Assembly: GCF_963082655.1 (NCBI RefSeq)
Contig: NC_081553.1
Location: forward strand, 154,171,441-154,235,440
Direction: 5' to 3'
DNA length: 64,000 bases
DNA from: Stomoxys calcitrans
Taxonomy: Eukaryota > Arthropoda > Insecta > Diptera > Muscidae
Under the pieces are notes generated by a model. The model worked only from the letters and a program-made list of their open reading frames with translations, searched no databases and had not been told where the DNA came from. Positions within the stretch are counted from its first letter, which is position 1; each line of letters begins with the position of its first letter. The position numbers and the translations under genes were made by a program. Shown piece by piece: positions 10,140 to 22,942 of this stretch.

Positions 10140-13100
10140 CCTCTGCGCTACGGTGGCGTCCTCCTGAGTGCGTTACTCATGAAATAAAGTCCGCCGCCTG
10201 AAAAAGTACCCACAATCAACCAATAACTTATTAGGAAAATAATAAAAAAGGACTGTTGAGTGCAGCGGACATGTTTTCATTTCGCTCCTCAAAGAAAAAT
10301 GCTTTAAGTGCGCAACCAGTCGTCGGACAAATTTATAAGGAAGCGACGGATAAACCAGAGGGATGTACAGTTCGTCCCCAGCCTTTAAGTAAAGGTTTCC
10401 CCAGCCTTTAAGTAAAGGTTTCCGATTCAAACATCGACAGTGTTAATAACACAGTCGTTGCCGCCGAATCGACAGATGAGGACGGAGGAATAACGGCAGA
10501 AGTGAGCGAGGGCTTCGCTAAGCTCACAAGAAAACCGAGAAAGCAATCCAAGGCACGACGAACGAAGGAAGCAGAGCAGTATGCACCGGCAGCGCAATAG
10601 GGCGAAACTGCAGTTTCTGGAAGGGATAGAACTGACTTTCAAAGCACTTCTACGGAGGCTGGAAAAATAATCAGATCTCCTGAAGAGCATAACACTGCTA
10701 AAATGCTGAAGAAGAAAACGAGCTCCCCGCTTTCAAGTATTCTTGGAAGACCATGCCAGCCCTCCCGCAATGGAAAATCCAGATAGTGTCCTGCGATGGA
10801 AGACAAAGTCAGAACAGGAACATAGAAAGAGTGCACAGCCCCTGAGTCTTCATGGAGGACTGCGACTTCCAAACGGGCGACACAGACATCACGGAAGGGG
10901 AAGATGGTCGCTGAAAAAGATAAGGAACCGCCCCTTACGTCAGAGTCTCAAGGAAGAATAGCAGAGATGAGATGACTTATGTAGTCACCAATGTCGGCAG
11001 TGCATCTGGTTGGATTGTGTGGAACTCTGAAGAGGGTCCACCCATACAAATGATGAGCTGCGATTATAGAGGGGACATCTTAACACTGCGCTTTGTGTCA
11101 GCAGAATATATAGGTTATGTGAAGAAATTCGTCGGAAGTATCCACACTCGCTGGGGCGCAAAGCTCTCCGCGTGAAAAAAAAATGGTCATCTAACAGCTC
11201 ACAAAGGCAACAGTCTTCATCAAGAGATGGGACAGCAAATTCGCGACGGAACGCACGTTGAGTTCTTAGGCAAGCAAAACCAAGGTTTGGTCGCAGAGAA
11301 GTGGAAGGACTTCCACAGGAGGAGAAGGAAGGAACTCTCCTTGTGGTTGGCATTAATCAAGTCTCCATGATAAGTTTGGCTAAGATTGAAGGCATAGCGA
11401 GCGAACTACGGGTCCAAGGCTGTCATTTTCTAGATTGGGAATATTAGGATAGGCAAAGATCCTCATATTGAGACATCATGCCGTGCAGTGAAAGTTGACT
11501 TAATACCATCCAGACCATCGCTGACTGTCCAAATAAACGCAAACGCTGATACTCGTTCGAGGACATGCGTCATTCGTCATAAAAATGTATATCTTATATA
11601 TTCGCCAGAGTTGTCAACGTCGGATGCAACAGTGGTGAGGTAGGGAGACGGTGGAGCATACCTGCCATCACTCATTTGCCTTTCAACTCCCTTACACCGC
11701 CACCCATGTCGGATCTGCAACGGCTGGGTTGAAGGCAAAACAGACTCTCATCTCATTTCGTGTGAAAGTATTAACACTAATAAGCGGGGCCAAGCCCTGG
11801 CAGAATTCTTTAATACGAGCGACCTAATAACACTTAATAACCGGTATTGCCGCCATCTTTGGTAATAGGATTACGGAGGAAAGTTTAGATGTGACAATAT
11901 GTTCCTAAAATCTAATCGATGAGGTTCAGGATTGGAGGGTCTCCATAGAGCATCCCTTCTCTGACCATCGCTACATTAGGTTTAGAACAGCACGGCCAAG
12001 CCGATCCGATAAGCTTCCGGAATAAGTTAAAAACCAACTGGCTAAAATTCGGAAGACTACTCAGAAGAAGGCTGGGGCAAGATAATTAACATTGTCCAAG
12101 CATAAATGGCATTGACGGCAATGTCAACGGGAGTACGACTACTAGTCGCCCTGACCTGATGTTATATTTCCATTTCATTTGAGGAGCAGTCACGCTCAAC
12201 ATTTGCATGAAATAATCTTCAAATAATAAATTTTATTGAACGTACTATCGATTCAAAAAAAGATTTCATGCATTTTTCTGAATTTTATGTTTCTTTTTTA
12301 AAAACTCTAAGGGGTAAGGATCCGAACCAGCTATGCATAAGGGCCGAAAGGGTCATGCATATGACATATGACTGGGCTGGACCTAAGGTTATCAATGTTA
12401 ACACAGAAAAGATTGAAATCTCGTTTCCTCAATTGATTAAGTGTGAGACAGTCATTGCGGGTATGAGACTTAAGGCTATGGGACATAGGAAAGGAGCATG
12501 TCATACCATCGTGGTATAATCAAGGCGACGATAGGAAACCCGGATGGATTACAACAGGTTTCCGATTGGATACCTGAAATGACATTTGAGGTCGAGTGCG
12601 AGACACTACTGCCAGAGGTACAGTCTTGGATTGATGTAACTCTGGTATTGCCACCTGGAAGATGCTATGCAGGTAGACCAAAGCTAGAGCACAGAGTGGG
12701 CGTGGGTGAGATTTGCTTTAGACTGCCTGACCATAATTCCATCCTGTAGACAGAGGTCCGAACGATCACAGAATGCGTGAGGTGGTGTGGTGCGTCGGAT
12801 GTGAACATCTTTACGGACAGTAAACTGACCATCAGGGCAATAACAACCTGGACGGTAAGGTCATGAAGAAGTAGATTAACGCCTTCTCTGAGGAAGGCAC
12901 AATCCGAATCGTTTGGGTGCCGGGTCTTAGCGGAGTAAGGGGGAAGAAAAAGCAGATGAATTGGTAGTAAAGGCCAGAGGACTGCCGTCAATAAACTTGG
13001 TAAACTCGAAGCCTTTCGTTACGAAAATTCTATGGGGAGATCCGGATCGTGAGAAGACGAGGCTATTACTGAAAGAAAGTAAGAAGGGGGTCGTACAGAT

Positions 13101-13480
13101 TTCGGTATCATAACGGGGCACATAGGACTACGAGCTTACTGATGCAAAATCTGTGCGGCAAATTATAGCATTTCTTAAGTCATTGCCCGATTTTCGCGGC
13201 TAACAGACACCGGTACTTAGGTGAGGATATAATACCTGACATGAACCAATTTCGCGCCTAGCAGACAAAGGTGGTTAGGTGGGACACAATACCAGACACG
13301 ACCAACTTAGGAGAGTGGTATGGAAAACAATTAGGGATTTTGTAAGAAGCAAGGAATTCCTAACATAGATGTTCTTTTACGAGGTTACTTTTTAGTATTT
13401 AGAACGCACAACAAGCCAATTACTGGCTTAGGTGTGTATCCATTATGGCATTGGCGGATAAATATCCGCACCCTTTTTTC
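10140..13480 (+). mobile_element. LOA-like LINE relic, family X copy 1
   Basis: Degenerate coding remnants occur in LINE order. ORF1-like sequence lies at 10430-11370, parallel to 15460-16400. An endonuclease C-terminal segment is at about 11730-12030 (ALAEFFNTSDLITLN, DWRVS, EHPFSDHRYIRF in shifted frames). RT/connection fragments lie at 12300-12750, RNase H-like remnants at about 12750-12990, and the 3' end runs from 13300. The 3' tail 'aacgcacaacaagcc' with 'atatccgcaccc' matches the ends of the copies at 17.9 and 49.5 kb. Many stops and frameshifts. Boundaries are approximate. Confidence 0.65.
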
Positions 13481-13494
13481 AAACTAACCTTACC

Positions 13495-13700
13495 TAGAGC
13501 TGCAGTTTTGAATCCTGGTGTAAAAAAAGCTTCAAAGACTACTTTATCCTGTAAGCAGTCCATGGTTGCTGAAATTGATGCACAAAAAATTTTAAACATA
13601 TTTTATGTGTTTTTTGCTCTCCTGTAAAATTGGTATTTTCGAGATATGTTATTTTGTCAAATGTCCACAGATTTTCATTTGGGGTACGATCAGATTAGTC
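13495..13700 (+). repeat. Dispersed repeat R, partial copy 3
   Basis: Direct-orientation match to 1370-1490 ('gtgtaaaaaaagcttc', 'ttttatgtgttttttgct'), extended by 'ggtattttcgagatatg', which is also present inverted at about 6003. Confidence 0.55.
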
Positions 13701-14980
13701 AAATATTTGACCCAACTTGTTTTGTCATTTTCGGCCGAAATATGTCAAACTCGTACATTCTTGAATTTATGTTCACATTATAAACATTTATTTAACACAT
13801 TTTGTTTTTTCAAAAACAAATAAAAAAGCGTTATCCATTGTAAAAAGCACCTACACAAAAAAATTAATCGTTTATTTTGTTTTTCTCTTGTATTTCTTCC
13901 ATTTGACAAAGGTTGTGAGACTATATTTTGTTTTTTTATTTGAGTAATGGTCAGTCAGCAAGCTGTCAGCATTTTTAAGAAAGCAGTCGTGAGGGTTTCT
14001 GGTTAATATTTTGCTCGATAATGAAATATCCATCCCAAATTAGGTATTCAAATGTTAGAAAACAAATCAACTTAACTCAACTTAACTCATAACTACACAA
14101 AAAAAATACAACGTTTGGGACATTTTAAGTTTTACTTTTTTTGTCACTGTAAAACGTTTCCCTTCTACATAACAAACGTTAGCCATAAACGTTGCATTAT
14201 TGAACGAAACTAATTTTGTTTATTGCAAACCTTTGAGCAGCTTCGCCTACGGTAAAAGGACCTTTCCCTTTTAGCAAAACCTAAAGCACTTTAACGGCAG
14301 GGTTTCGGTAGACGCAAACGATTATTCGTTTATCGCAACAATAATTATTATCTTGTGTCTCTGCTGCTAGAGAGAAAGGGTGAGTGTTTGAGCGTATAAA
14401 CCAGTTATGGACAAAAATACTCACACTATTTAACATTACGGTGTATTAACGCAAGAAAAGAATCCCAAAAAAGCCCATGGGCTTCCACATAATTGTACAT
14501 GTGTGCTCATCACTGCTATAGACACATTGTCACACACAACAACTTTTCCTTTATTTTGACTGAGCAAAGAGCAGTATGTTGAACATATCGCTCGAGCGCG
14601 GCTACATTAGGCTACATTTACGCGATTAAGAAATATTCATTCCAATGTGTCAAAACAACAACTCCCATAAGTAATTTTTTGTTTTATTTAATGCATAATG
14701 AAGACATTAGAACAAAATTCAAAATCATAATGGAGTTGGGCGAAAGTGAAACGTTTTTAATATAATTGTGTATCATAGTATCGAAATAAATCCACAACTT
14801 TGAGTTTGTATTAACAACGGGGATCTGCTTATAATTGGTAAAATATTGAGTTTGAATTATGGTACAGTATTAAACTAAACTTAGCATCCTTTTCAATATG
14901 CACAGTCTATTTGGATATTAAAAAGAAACATAAGGAAACATAAGCGTGACGTTAAATGAATTACTATATAAAAAAAACTA
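13701..14980. other. Unassigned AT-rich sequence
   Basis: No open frame of interest, no recognised repeat core and no terminal repeats. It holds short A/T runs and ordinary low-complexity sequence. It may be the original host intron. Confidence 0.3.
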
Positions 14981-15741
14981 GTAGAAACCAGGACTGCGGT
15001 GTCGGAATTGAGCAATTTTCTGCGGAGTCGGATTCGAGAAAACTCCGGTTCCGGATAAAATAGAAAAAAAATATTTCATTAAAAAAATATAATCTTAATT
15101 AAATTTAACAATCTTTGTCCTAACAAAAAAAAAAACGAAAATGAAAAAATATATATTCAAAGAAAAGAAATTCATTAAAATTTTGTCTTTATAAAAATTT
15201 TATTGAAACTTTGACTTAAGAAAGAAATACCTTGAAATTTTTTTCGGAATAGGTACTTCCTATTACGAAAAAGTGTTTAAAGCCTTTTGGAGTAGGCTAG
15301 AAATGGACTCCAAAGTCTCAACATCTGCGGTAGTGGCATCAGACCGTAGCGAGTTGTCCACCCCTCCTATAGATGTGGGTGCCTTGACACCTGAGGAAGA
15401 GACGGTAAACTAGAGGGATGCACAGTTCGTCCCCAGCCTTTAAGTAAAGGTGATGTTTCTGACTCGGATTCAGACAGCGAAGGTGTCAATGTAACAGTCA
15501 TCGTAGCCGAATCGAGAGATGAGGGTAGCAGGATGACGGCAGAAGTGAGCGATGGCTTTGCTAAGCTCATAAGCAGACGGAGAAAGCGATCCGGGGCACG
15601 ACGAAGGAGAGATAAGAGTATGTACCGGCAGCGCAATAGGGCAAAAGTTCAGGATGTTGGAGGGATAGAACTGACATTCCAGGCACTTGTACGGAAGCTG
15701 GAAAAAGAATCAGATCTCCGGAAGAGCATAACACTGCTGAA

Positions 15742-16402
15742 ATGCTGAAGAAGAAAAAGAGCTCCCCGCTTTCAAGTACTCTGCGAAAAACAAGCCAGCC
15801 ATCCCGCAATAGAGACTCCAGACAGTGTCCTGCGGAGGTAGACAAAGTCAGAACAGGAACGAAGGAAGCGCGCACGACCCTTGAGTCTTCATGGAGCACT
15901 GTGACTTCCAAACTGAGGTCACAGCCATCACGGAAAGGGAAGATGGTCGCTGAGAATGCTAAGGAGCTGCCCTCTTACGCCAGAGTGGCTAGGAAGCACA
16001 ACAGAAATGATCTGACTTATGCAGTTATCAATAACGGCTGTGCATCCGGTAGGATTCCACCAGATCATCGGTCTCAAGTGGAGAATCGAACATGTGTGGA
16101 ACTCTGTAGAGGGTCCACCCCTACAAATAATGAGCTACGAGCTTAAAGGGGACATCTTTACGCTGAGTTTTGCGTCAGCGGAATGTATTGATACCGTCAA
16201 ACAGCTCGTCAGAGGTATTCACGCTCCCTGGGAGGGCGCCAAGCTCGACCTGGAGGAAAAGGAGGAAGGAACTTTCCTTGTGGTTGGCACTGATCAAGTC
16301 TCCGTGACAAGTTTGGCTAAGACTAAAGGCATGGCGCAATACAGGAGCAAAACTCTCTTTTTCAAAATTGGGAAGACAAGGATAGGTGACTCAACAGCTT
16401 AA
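15742..16402 (+). pseudogene. ORF1 (gag-like) relic, family X copy 2
   Basis: Two overlapping frames (15742-16146 and 16019-16402) encode a basic, Ser-rich ORF1 segment containing SYARVARKHNRNDLTYAV and a more C-terminal region with VRGIHAPWEGAKL. The same blocks are recognisable in family X copies 1 and 3. The zinc knuckles usual for LOA-clade ORF1 are not visible. One frameshift separates the halves. Confidence 0.55.
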
Positions 16403-16828
16403 TGAACAGGGAGTCGACATTGGTACCATCACCTACTCTCAAGAAGCCCATTTACTTAAGATTTCCTCTCTACTCAAAACCATGGAACGTATTGTGGAAA
16501 CCATTATGAAGTGTAGGACATCCAGTGAACTGCTCATATAAAAACAGCATACCTATGTCCAGGGAAATTCGGTGGAGATTGCCCTGCACGAGGTTGTGCA
16601 TAAAATAGAAGAATCCTTCGATGCCAAAACATACACTCAAGAGGTATGCTTTGCCATCGAGGGGGCTTTTAACAATGTGCGGACCGACACACTGATCCAA
16701 TCCTTAGACCAGTATCGGGTGGACCCGGCCCTTAGAGACTGAATAAAACATATGCTAGGGAACAGGTTGATAAATTGTGTGTCCCATGGCATATATATAA
16801 GGGATAAAGTGGCAAAGGGCTCACCACT

Positions 16829-17167
16829 TTGCCACTCCTATGGGTGACCACCATAAATGACCTATTACGGATGCTGACTGAGGAAGGATTTGAATCCGTC
16901 TGCTATGCAGACGATGCTACAATACTTCTTAGGGGTAATGATCCGAACGAGCTATGCAGAAAGGCCGAAACGGCCTTGAATATGGCTTATGACTGGGCTA
17001 GACCCAGAGGTCTCAATGTTAACCCAGAGAAAACTGAACTATACCGGTTCACGAGGAAGACGAAGGTGGACCAATTTAACGCACCAAGTTTCCTTAATAA
17101 GACGATTTCGATGTCTGACACGGTCAAATACTTAGGTGTGATCTTGGAAAGGAATCTGAATTGGTAG
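16829..17167 (+). pseudogene. Reverse transcriptase relic with intact YADD, family X copy 2
   Basis: Encodes the palm region ESVCYADDATILLRG with the catalytic YADD box, then NVNPEKTEL and DTVKYLGVIL, the usual motifs downstream of the active site in LOA/R1-type RTs. Upstream frames at 16490-16740 carry FAIEGAFNNV and an RT fingers segment but are interrupted by stops. Confidence 0.75.
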
Positions 17168-19359
17168 TGTCACATTCAGGAGCGCACTGAGAAGGCTCAT
17201 AGTTGTTGTGCACTATGTAACGGGCCCTAAGCTCCAAATGGGGCCGGAATCCGTGGATAGTTCACTGAGCGTGATTAGACCAATACTTACCTACGCCTCA
17301 GTAGTTTGGTGGACTGCTATGGAGAAAAAGCAACAAGTTTGGAGAAAATGTTATTGTATTTTGGCATAGGCGGAGCGATGAGGACCACGCCCACTAGGGC
17401 ACTGGAGACTATTCTAGGTATCTGACCCATTGACATACAGATTAAGTGTGAGGCAGCCACTGCGGCTATGAGACTTAAACCAATGGGAGAATGGATTAAG
17501 GATGGGAGCAGCTCATAGGAAACCTGGAAGGAAGGAAAGAGGTTTCCGATCGGGGATCCAGATCGTGAGAAGACGAGGCTATTTCTAAATGGAAGTAGGA
17601 AAGAGGTCAGTATAGCTATCGGTATCATAACGGGACACATAGGACTACGAGCTCACTTATGTAAAATCGGTGCGGCAAGTGATTGCTTGTGTAGGACATG
17701 CGGGGAAGAAGATGAGACTTCCTTTGTCATTGCCCGGCTTTCGCGTCTAACAGATACCGGTACTTAGGTGGAGACACAATATCAGACATGAACCAACTTA
17801 GGGGAGTGGTATTAAAAACAATTAAGGATTTTGTAAATAGCACGGAATTCCTAACTTAACATTTTCATTTTAGAGGTTACTCTTTGGTTTTTAGAGCTCA
17901 CAACAAGCCGATTACTTACTTAGGTGTATGTCCATAGTGGCATGGGGCGGATTAATATATGCACCCTCTTTTCAACCTAACCTAACCATGTCATTAAGAG
18001 AATATTGGATAGAAATTTTGACTTAAGAAGATATATAATTGAAAATCTCATTAAAATTTTATCTTTAAAGAAAATCTCATCAACATTTTGTTTTTATTGA
18101 AAGTTGTCCTTTAGAAAAACTTTAGAAAAACATCAATACAAATTTGTTTTCAAAAATTTTTTTTGATATGTACTTGAAATTATAAGTTAAGAAAATTTTT
18201 TAAAATTTTGGTTTTTTAAAAGTTTTGATTGAAAGCTTTTATAAAAATTGCATTGAAATGTTGTCTTAAGAAAACTCTTCATTGAAATTGTTTATTTGGA
18301 AAAAGTGTCGTATTTATCAAAGGAGGAATCGTCCACACCTCAAGTGACTGGTGTCCTGAGGAAGAGTGGTTCCACAGCTTTCTCACCTGCTCCTGGATGC
18401 GTACGGAAGCTCATCACGACAAGATCTAACGAATATTGTTAGGATGAACACCTGGCGGAAGCAGAAGACGATGCTAACACAACAGTGGTGGAGGTTTTGA
18501 ATCCTGACTATGGTACGGATTCTACAGATAAATCCCCACCATTGTAAGTCTGCTTCGGCGGCACTAAAAGTCCTTCTGATGGCACGGGGATTGGACGAGG
18601 TTCTTACTCAGGAGCCATGGGTGTGTGAAAAAATGGTTCGTGGACTAAGAATTGCTGGGTTTAAACCACTCAATAGTACGGGAATGGGAGACACAGAGCC
18701 TGCAAAGAGTAGTCTAAATGTTTTTCTTCTTCCGTCGTTAAGCATTGAAGATTCAGTAGTAGTCAGCTTTGAAATAAATAAGTCTCATTCCTGGCCGGCA
18801 TCCCTATATATTGTCGAACCTTAAGTTTCTGGTTGAAGCCGCTTATGCAGGGAAAAGAGCCTTATTGTTGGAAATGATGCTAATGCACATTACCAGATAT
18901 GGGGAAGTTCGGATGTCAACGAAAGGGGTGCTTATCAAATATATTATAAGTTGCAGCCTGGCGATTTGTAATAAAGGGGATTAACTGACCTTTATTACCG
19001 GCAACAGGCAGGAGGGGCTAGATATTACCGTTGTTTCGGAAGATATAAGCTGAAGGATATGCAACTGGGAAGTGTTGGATGACCACAGCTTCTATGATCA
19101 TCGTTATAGTAGTTTCAGCCTTATAGAAAATACTCCAAAAGAGGTCCGTCGGCTAAACAGAAGAAAGGCGGAATGGCACAAATTTCGGCATAAATTCTGT
19201 ACGTCTATCTCTTCTAGACCAGAAAAGGAAGTGACAACTGCGGAGAGACATATATACATAGTGGTCAAGCGGATTACGAAGGCCCTGAATGACTCGTTTG
19301 TGTCAGCACAAGCTTGTTTGCGCCTGGCAGGCTGAGCCGAAAATCATTTAGGGGATAAA

Positions 19360-19415
19360 AAATCAACCGGTGATACATCATCGCCAGGCCCTGATGATGT
19401 ATCACCGGTTGATTT
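19360..19415. repeat. Perfect 23-bp hairpin in family Y RT
   Basis: Arms 19360-19382 and 19393-19415 are exact reverse complements (core 'caaccggtgatacatcat') around the 10-nt loop gccaggccct. The right arm is coding sequence (DDVSPVDLQVM in frame), and the left arm is its inverted duplicate. Confidence 0.9.
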
Positions 19416-19989
19416 ACAAGTTATGTCTGATAGACCGGTTCCTTTACTTAGGGAGATATTCTCTGCTTGTATTAGCATGTCATATATACCTGTGGGATGT
19501 AGGGACACGAAGGTCATTTTAATTTAAAAAGCAGGAAAACCTTACCACACGATGGTGAAAGATTTTCGTCCTATTAGTCTGTTATCCTTTATGCTAAAGA
19601 TTCTTGAGAGGTTTAGAGAAATATATCTTGGGGAAAGACCCCTGGATATCGCCAGTCGCGGCAGCAGCATGCATATAGCAAAGGCATTCAACTGAAACAG
19701 CCCTTCACGACCTAGTCGGCTACATAGAGGGTTCTCTCGCTGTCAAGGAATATGTAATAGCAGCATTTCTTGACATTGAAGGTTCTTTCAATAATGTAAA
19801 ACCAACGTCAAATATGAAGGGGCTGGGGTTTCCAGGCATCAACTCTACTGTAAGAAAGTTTATAAATAACTCACTTACTAAACGATGTATTACGGCAGGA
19901 TTGGGATCAGTACATCTAAAAAGATGGGTCAGCAGAGGTACTCCTCAAGAATGTCTCCTCTACGTTGGAACGTAACCATAAACAATATA

Positions 19990-20587
19990 AAGGGTGATTT
20001 TTTTGAGGTTAGGATTTTCATGCATTAGTATTTGACAGATCACGTGGGATTTCAGACATGGTGTCAAAGAGAAAGATGCTCAGTATGCTTTGACATTTCA
20101 TCATGAATAGACTTACTAACGAGCAACGCTTGCAAATCATTGAATTTTATTACCAAAATCAGTGTTCGGTTCGAAATGTGTTCATTCACCGTAACGTTGC
20201 GTCCAACAGCATCTTTGAAAAAATACGGTCCAATGATTCCACCAGCGTACAAACCACACCAAACAGTGCATTTTTCGGGATGCATGGGCAGTTCTTGAAC
20301 GGCTTCTGGTTGCTCTTCAATCCAAATGCGGCAATTTTACTTATTTACGTAGCCATTCAACCAGAAATGAGCCTCATCGCTGAACAAAATTTGTCGATTC
20401 ACTGAAAATGATTTCACTGAAAATGATTCACTGAAAATGATTTGCAAGCGTTGCTCGTTAGTAAGTATATTCATGATGAAATGTCAAAGCATACTGAGCA
20501 TCTTTCTCTTTGACACCATGTCTGAAATCCCACGTGATCTGTCAAATACTAATGCATGAAAATCCTAACCTCAAAAAAATCACCCTT
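19990..20587 (+). mobile_element. Rearranged Tc1/mariner-like element (598 bp)
   Basis: Flanked by TA at 19988-19989 and 20588-20589, with long terminal inverted repeats beginning AAGGGTGATTTTTTTGAGG and extending about 110 bp or more. After the left repeat the plus strand encodes a transposase-like N-terminus (LTNEQRLQIIEFYYQNQ). The middle encodes a catalytic-core segment on the opposite strand (FSDEAHFWLNG, CTVWCGL, GIIGPYFF). Most transposase is missing, so it is non-autonomous and internally inverted. It interrupts family Y RT. Confidence 0.8.
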
Positions 20588-21264
20588 TATTATTGCCCTG
20601 AAAGAAAAGGTGTAAAAGTGGTCGCGTATGCTGATGACGTGGCAATTGCATTTATGGGAAGTTTCCCAGTTCTCTTATATTGTAGATATGCTTTAGGAAG
20701 CTCTGCCTGCCACAGCAAAGTGGGCTACCGAAAGTGGTCTAGGTATAAAGCCGTGCAAGACAGCAATAGTTCTTTTCATCAAGAGATACAAGTTTCCTAC
20801 AGTAGCACGTGTCTCCTTCGCAAAATACCTGGGTTTTGTACTGGTCAGGAAATTGTACTTCAAATCCAGCTCTTGCCCTATACACCTGCATGAGAGCCAT
20901 TGGCAAAAGTTGGGGATTTAGACCGCGTCTGATGCACTGGATATATACTGCACTTGTCAGACCTATAATGCTATATGGTGTTGTGGTCTGGGGGACGGCG
21001 CTTAAAAAGTCCTCCTGCTGTTCAATACTCAACCGGATCCAAAGTATGGCCTGAAACCATCTAAATCACTGAATTTAATGCTACATCTTATGGCTCTGTT
21101 CAGTGTGGGGAGACAATTTGCTGCGACCACTGCTGTGAGGTTAAGAGAGCTTCTCTTTGATCATGTGGTTTCTACGCACACTGTGTTATCCATGGTACAA
21201 TGTCCGATGTTCCAGTCAGTGTGGATTACACCCTGCCTGAGCCGCTTTTTACTACTACTAACTA

Positions 21265-22097
21265 ACTACTGGACTTCTATACGGATGGTTCCAAACTAGA
21301 CGACTAGGTGGCTTTGGGTTGTACTCTAAAGATCTAGAACTGGTCATATCGAAGAGGTTACCCGACCACTGCAGTGTGTATCAAGCAGAGATCCTTGCAA
21401 TTAATATAATGTAATTACGACGATTGGTATAAATATCTTCTCAGACAGCCAGGCAGCCATTAAATCCCTGGAGAACGTATTTCTTAACACAAAAACCGCC
21501 CTCGGCTGTCGCAGATCTCTAAACGAGATGGCTGAACAGTTAAAAATTCACCTGTTCTGGGTGGCGGGCCATAGAGATATCCCAGTGAATTGTAAAGCGG
21601 ACGAGCTTGCGAGACTAGAAACTACTCTACACATTCCAGGGATACTGGAATCTGTGGGTATGCTTCTAGCGACATATCATCTAAATTTTCAGGACCAGGT
21701 CCGAAGGACAACGAATGATAGATGGTCACAAAGAGGGGGCTGTGAGCATTCCAAAACTATGTGGCCTAATCTAGACTTGAAGAGGTCTACCGCTTTGCTG
21801 TCACCGGCAAGAACAGACGTCTCAGTCATTGTATCCGTCATTAGAGGTCACTGTCTAATCGGAAAACATGCTGACAGACTGAAGGTTGCCAGCAACGACT
21901 TTTGCAGAAGCTGTGAGGACATCGAGGAAGAAGAGACTATAGCACACCTTCTGTGTGTGTGTCACGCACTATCAGCCAGAGGAAGTTCCTTTTTATGTTC
22001 TCATTTCTTTGAGAACCTGTCTGATTTAGCGGATGTGAATATTCGCAAGTTTTGGGGCTTTTTAAAGCAATCTGGATGGTTCAACGGTATGAACTAG
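21265..22097 (+). pseudogene. RNase H and C-terminal zinc domain, family Y copy 1
   Basis: Frames read FYTDGSKLDD (21272), VYQAEILAI (about 21377), IFSDSQAAIKSL (about 21431) and NCKADELAR (about 21593). These carry all four acidic residues of the RNase H active site, but they are split by a stop near 21300 and a frameshift near 21410. The open frame 21528-22097 ends with CRSC-X13-HLLCVC, a zinc-binding-like motif common at the C-terminus of LOA/R1-type polyproteins. Confidence 0.75.
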
Positions 22098-22942
22098 AAG
22101 GCATCTTTCTCTTCTGTTCCTGTGGTATCACAATGGACGAAAACGTCTTAGTAAGTCTATGGCAGACTGCCACTTTAGCTTTTCCTAACCCTTTTCCATA
22201 TTTACAAATATTAAAAACTTCCACACGTATTTTGAACAAGCTTCTTGTGGACATACGTATAGTACGAGACAATTTTTAAGTACGCAGTTTAATTCTTTGT
22301 TTGTATAAATAAAAATCAATCTAACCCAATATGGCCAATATAGGACAGCATTCATTTCCGACTAGCGTGATTTCGACTACCTGTTGAACGGACGGACGGA
22401 ATTTTTATCTTTGTAGTGTCAAAATTAATATTTCAAGGTTTAGGAAAAAGTGCACTTTATAGGAAGCACTGCCCTAGTTTTGAGCCCAGAAACACGAAGC
22501 TGAAGTTCGGTTCCCCTGCACCCACTTAGGGACCAAAAATGGCCCCTAGGGGCCGAGTACCCTATTGTCATTCTTGGTACTACCGAGGGATTTCCGTATG
22601 GATGAGGCAATCACATTTTATTGCTCTCAGGAGTATATTTAATATGGGCTTCCTTTACACATACGATGTGAAGTCTTTCTACTTATCATCCCCTTCCTAC
22701 TCATTCTAGCTTTTGGATAAAAGTAAAATTTTGTAATAATCTACACTTTAATACCTTTCATTTGATACCCATATTACCTTAGATTAGCCTAGGGCTTAGG
22801 ATTAGGACCCCCATTCTATAAAGGAGGGATAAGACATGACAATTTCATGTGCCCTGAGTCGACTCCAGAGTAGGAGTCGACCAATTTTATTCGGAGTCGA
22901 AGTCGAGTCAAAATTGCTCGACTCCGCAGCCCTGGTTGAAAC

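Larger units (their letters stand above)
15290..17985 (+). mobile_element. LOA-like LINE relic, family X copy 2
   Basis: It starts near the ATG at 15303 (MDSK-like ORF1 N-terminus). ORF1 runs to about 16402. The sequence then jumps directly to RT at 16440, so the endonuclease is deleted. RT lies at 16480-17170 and a C-terminal zinc-finger-like region at about 17600-17800. It ends with the family X tail (17880-17985). It sits within the hAT-like termini, and AT-rich hAT-type interior resumes at 17986. Confidence 0.7.
18320..22325 (+). mobile_element. LOA-like LINE relic, family Y copy 1
   Basis: The order is an ORF1 tail (18320-18500), endonuclease (18510-18960, ILQINPHHCKSA and LTQEPWV), RT (19380-20000, resuming at 20590-21050 after a DNA element inserted), RNase H (21265-21650) and a C-terminal zinc motif (21890-21970). 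The 3' end is near 'aaataaaaatcaatct' (about 22325). RNase H places it with the LOA/I groups of LINEs. A minus-strand sister copy at 53.1-56.5 kb has the same layout. Confidence 0.7.
14989..22934 (+). mobile_element. hAT-like DNA element, host of a nested insertion cluster
   Basis: The left terminus starts CAGGACTGCGG. The right terminus, read inverted, starts CAGGGCTGCGG. Both continue with the GGAGTCG-rich sequence and 'gagcaatttt' typical of some non-autonomous hAT families. The flanks gtagaaac (14981-14988) and gttgaaac (22935-22942) match at 7 of 8 positions, as expected for an old 8-bp hAT target duplication. Two LINE copies lie inside. The remaining interior (15010-15290, 17986-18310 and 22330-22930) is mostly AT-rich repeat without transposase. 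Two independent solo ends remain possible. Confidence 0.6.
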
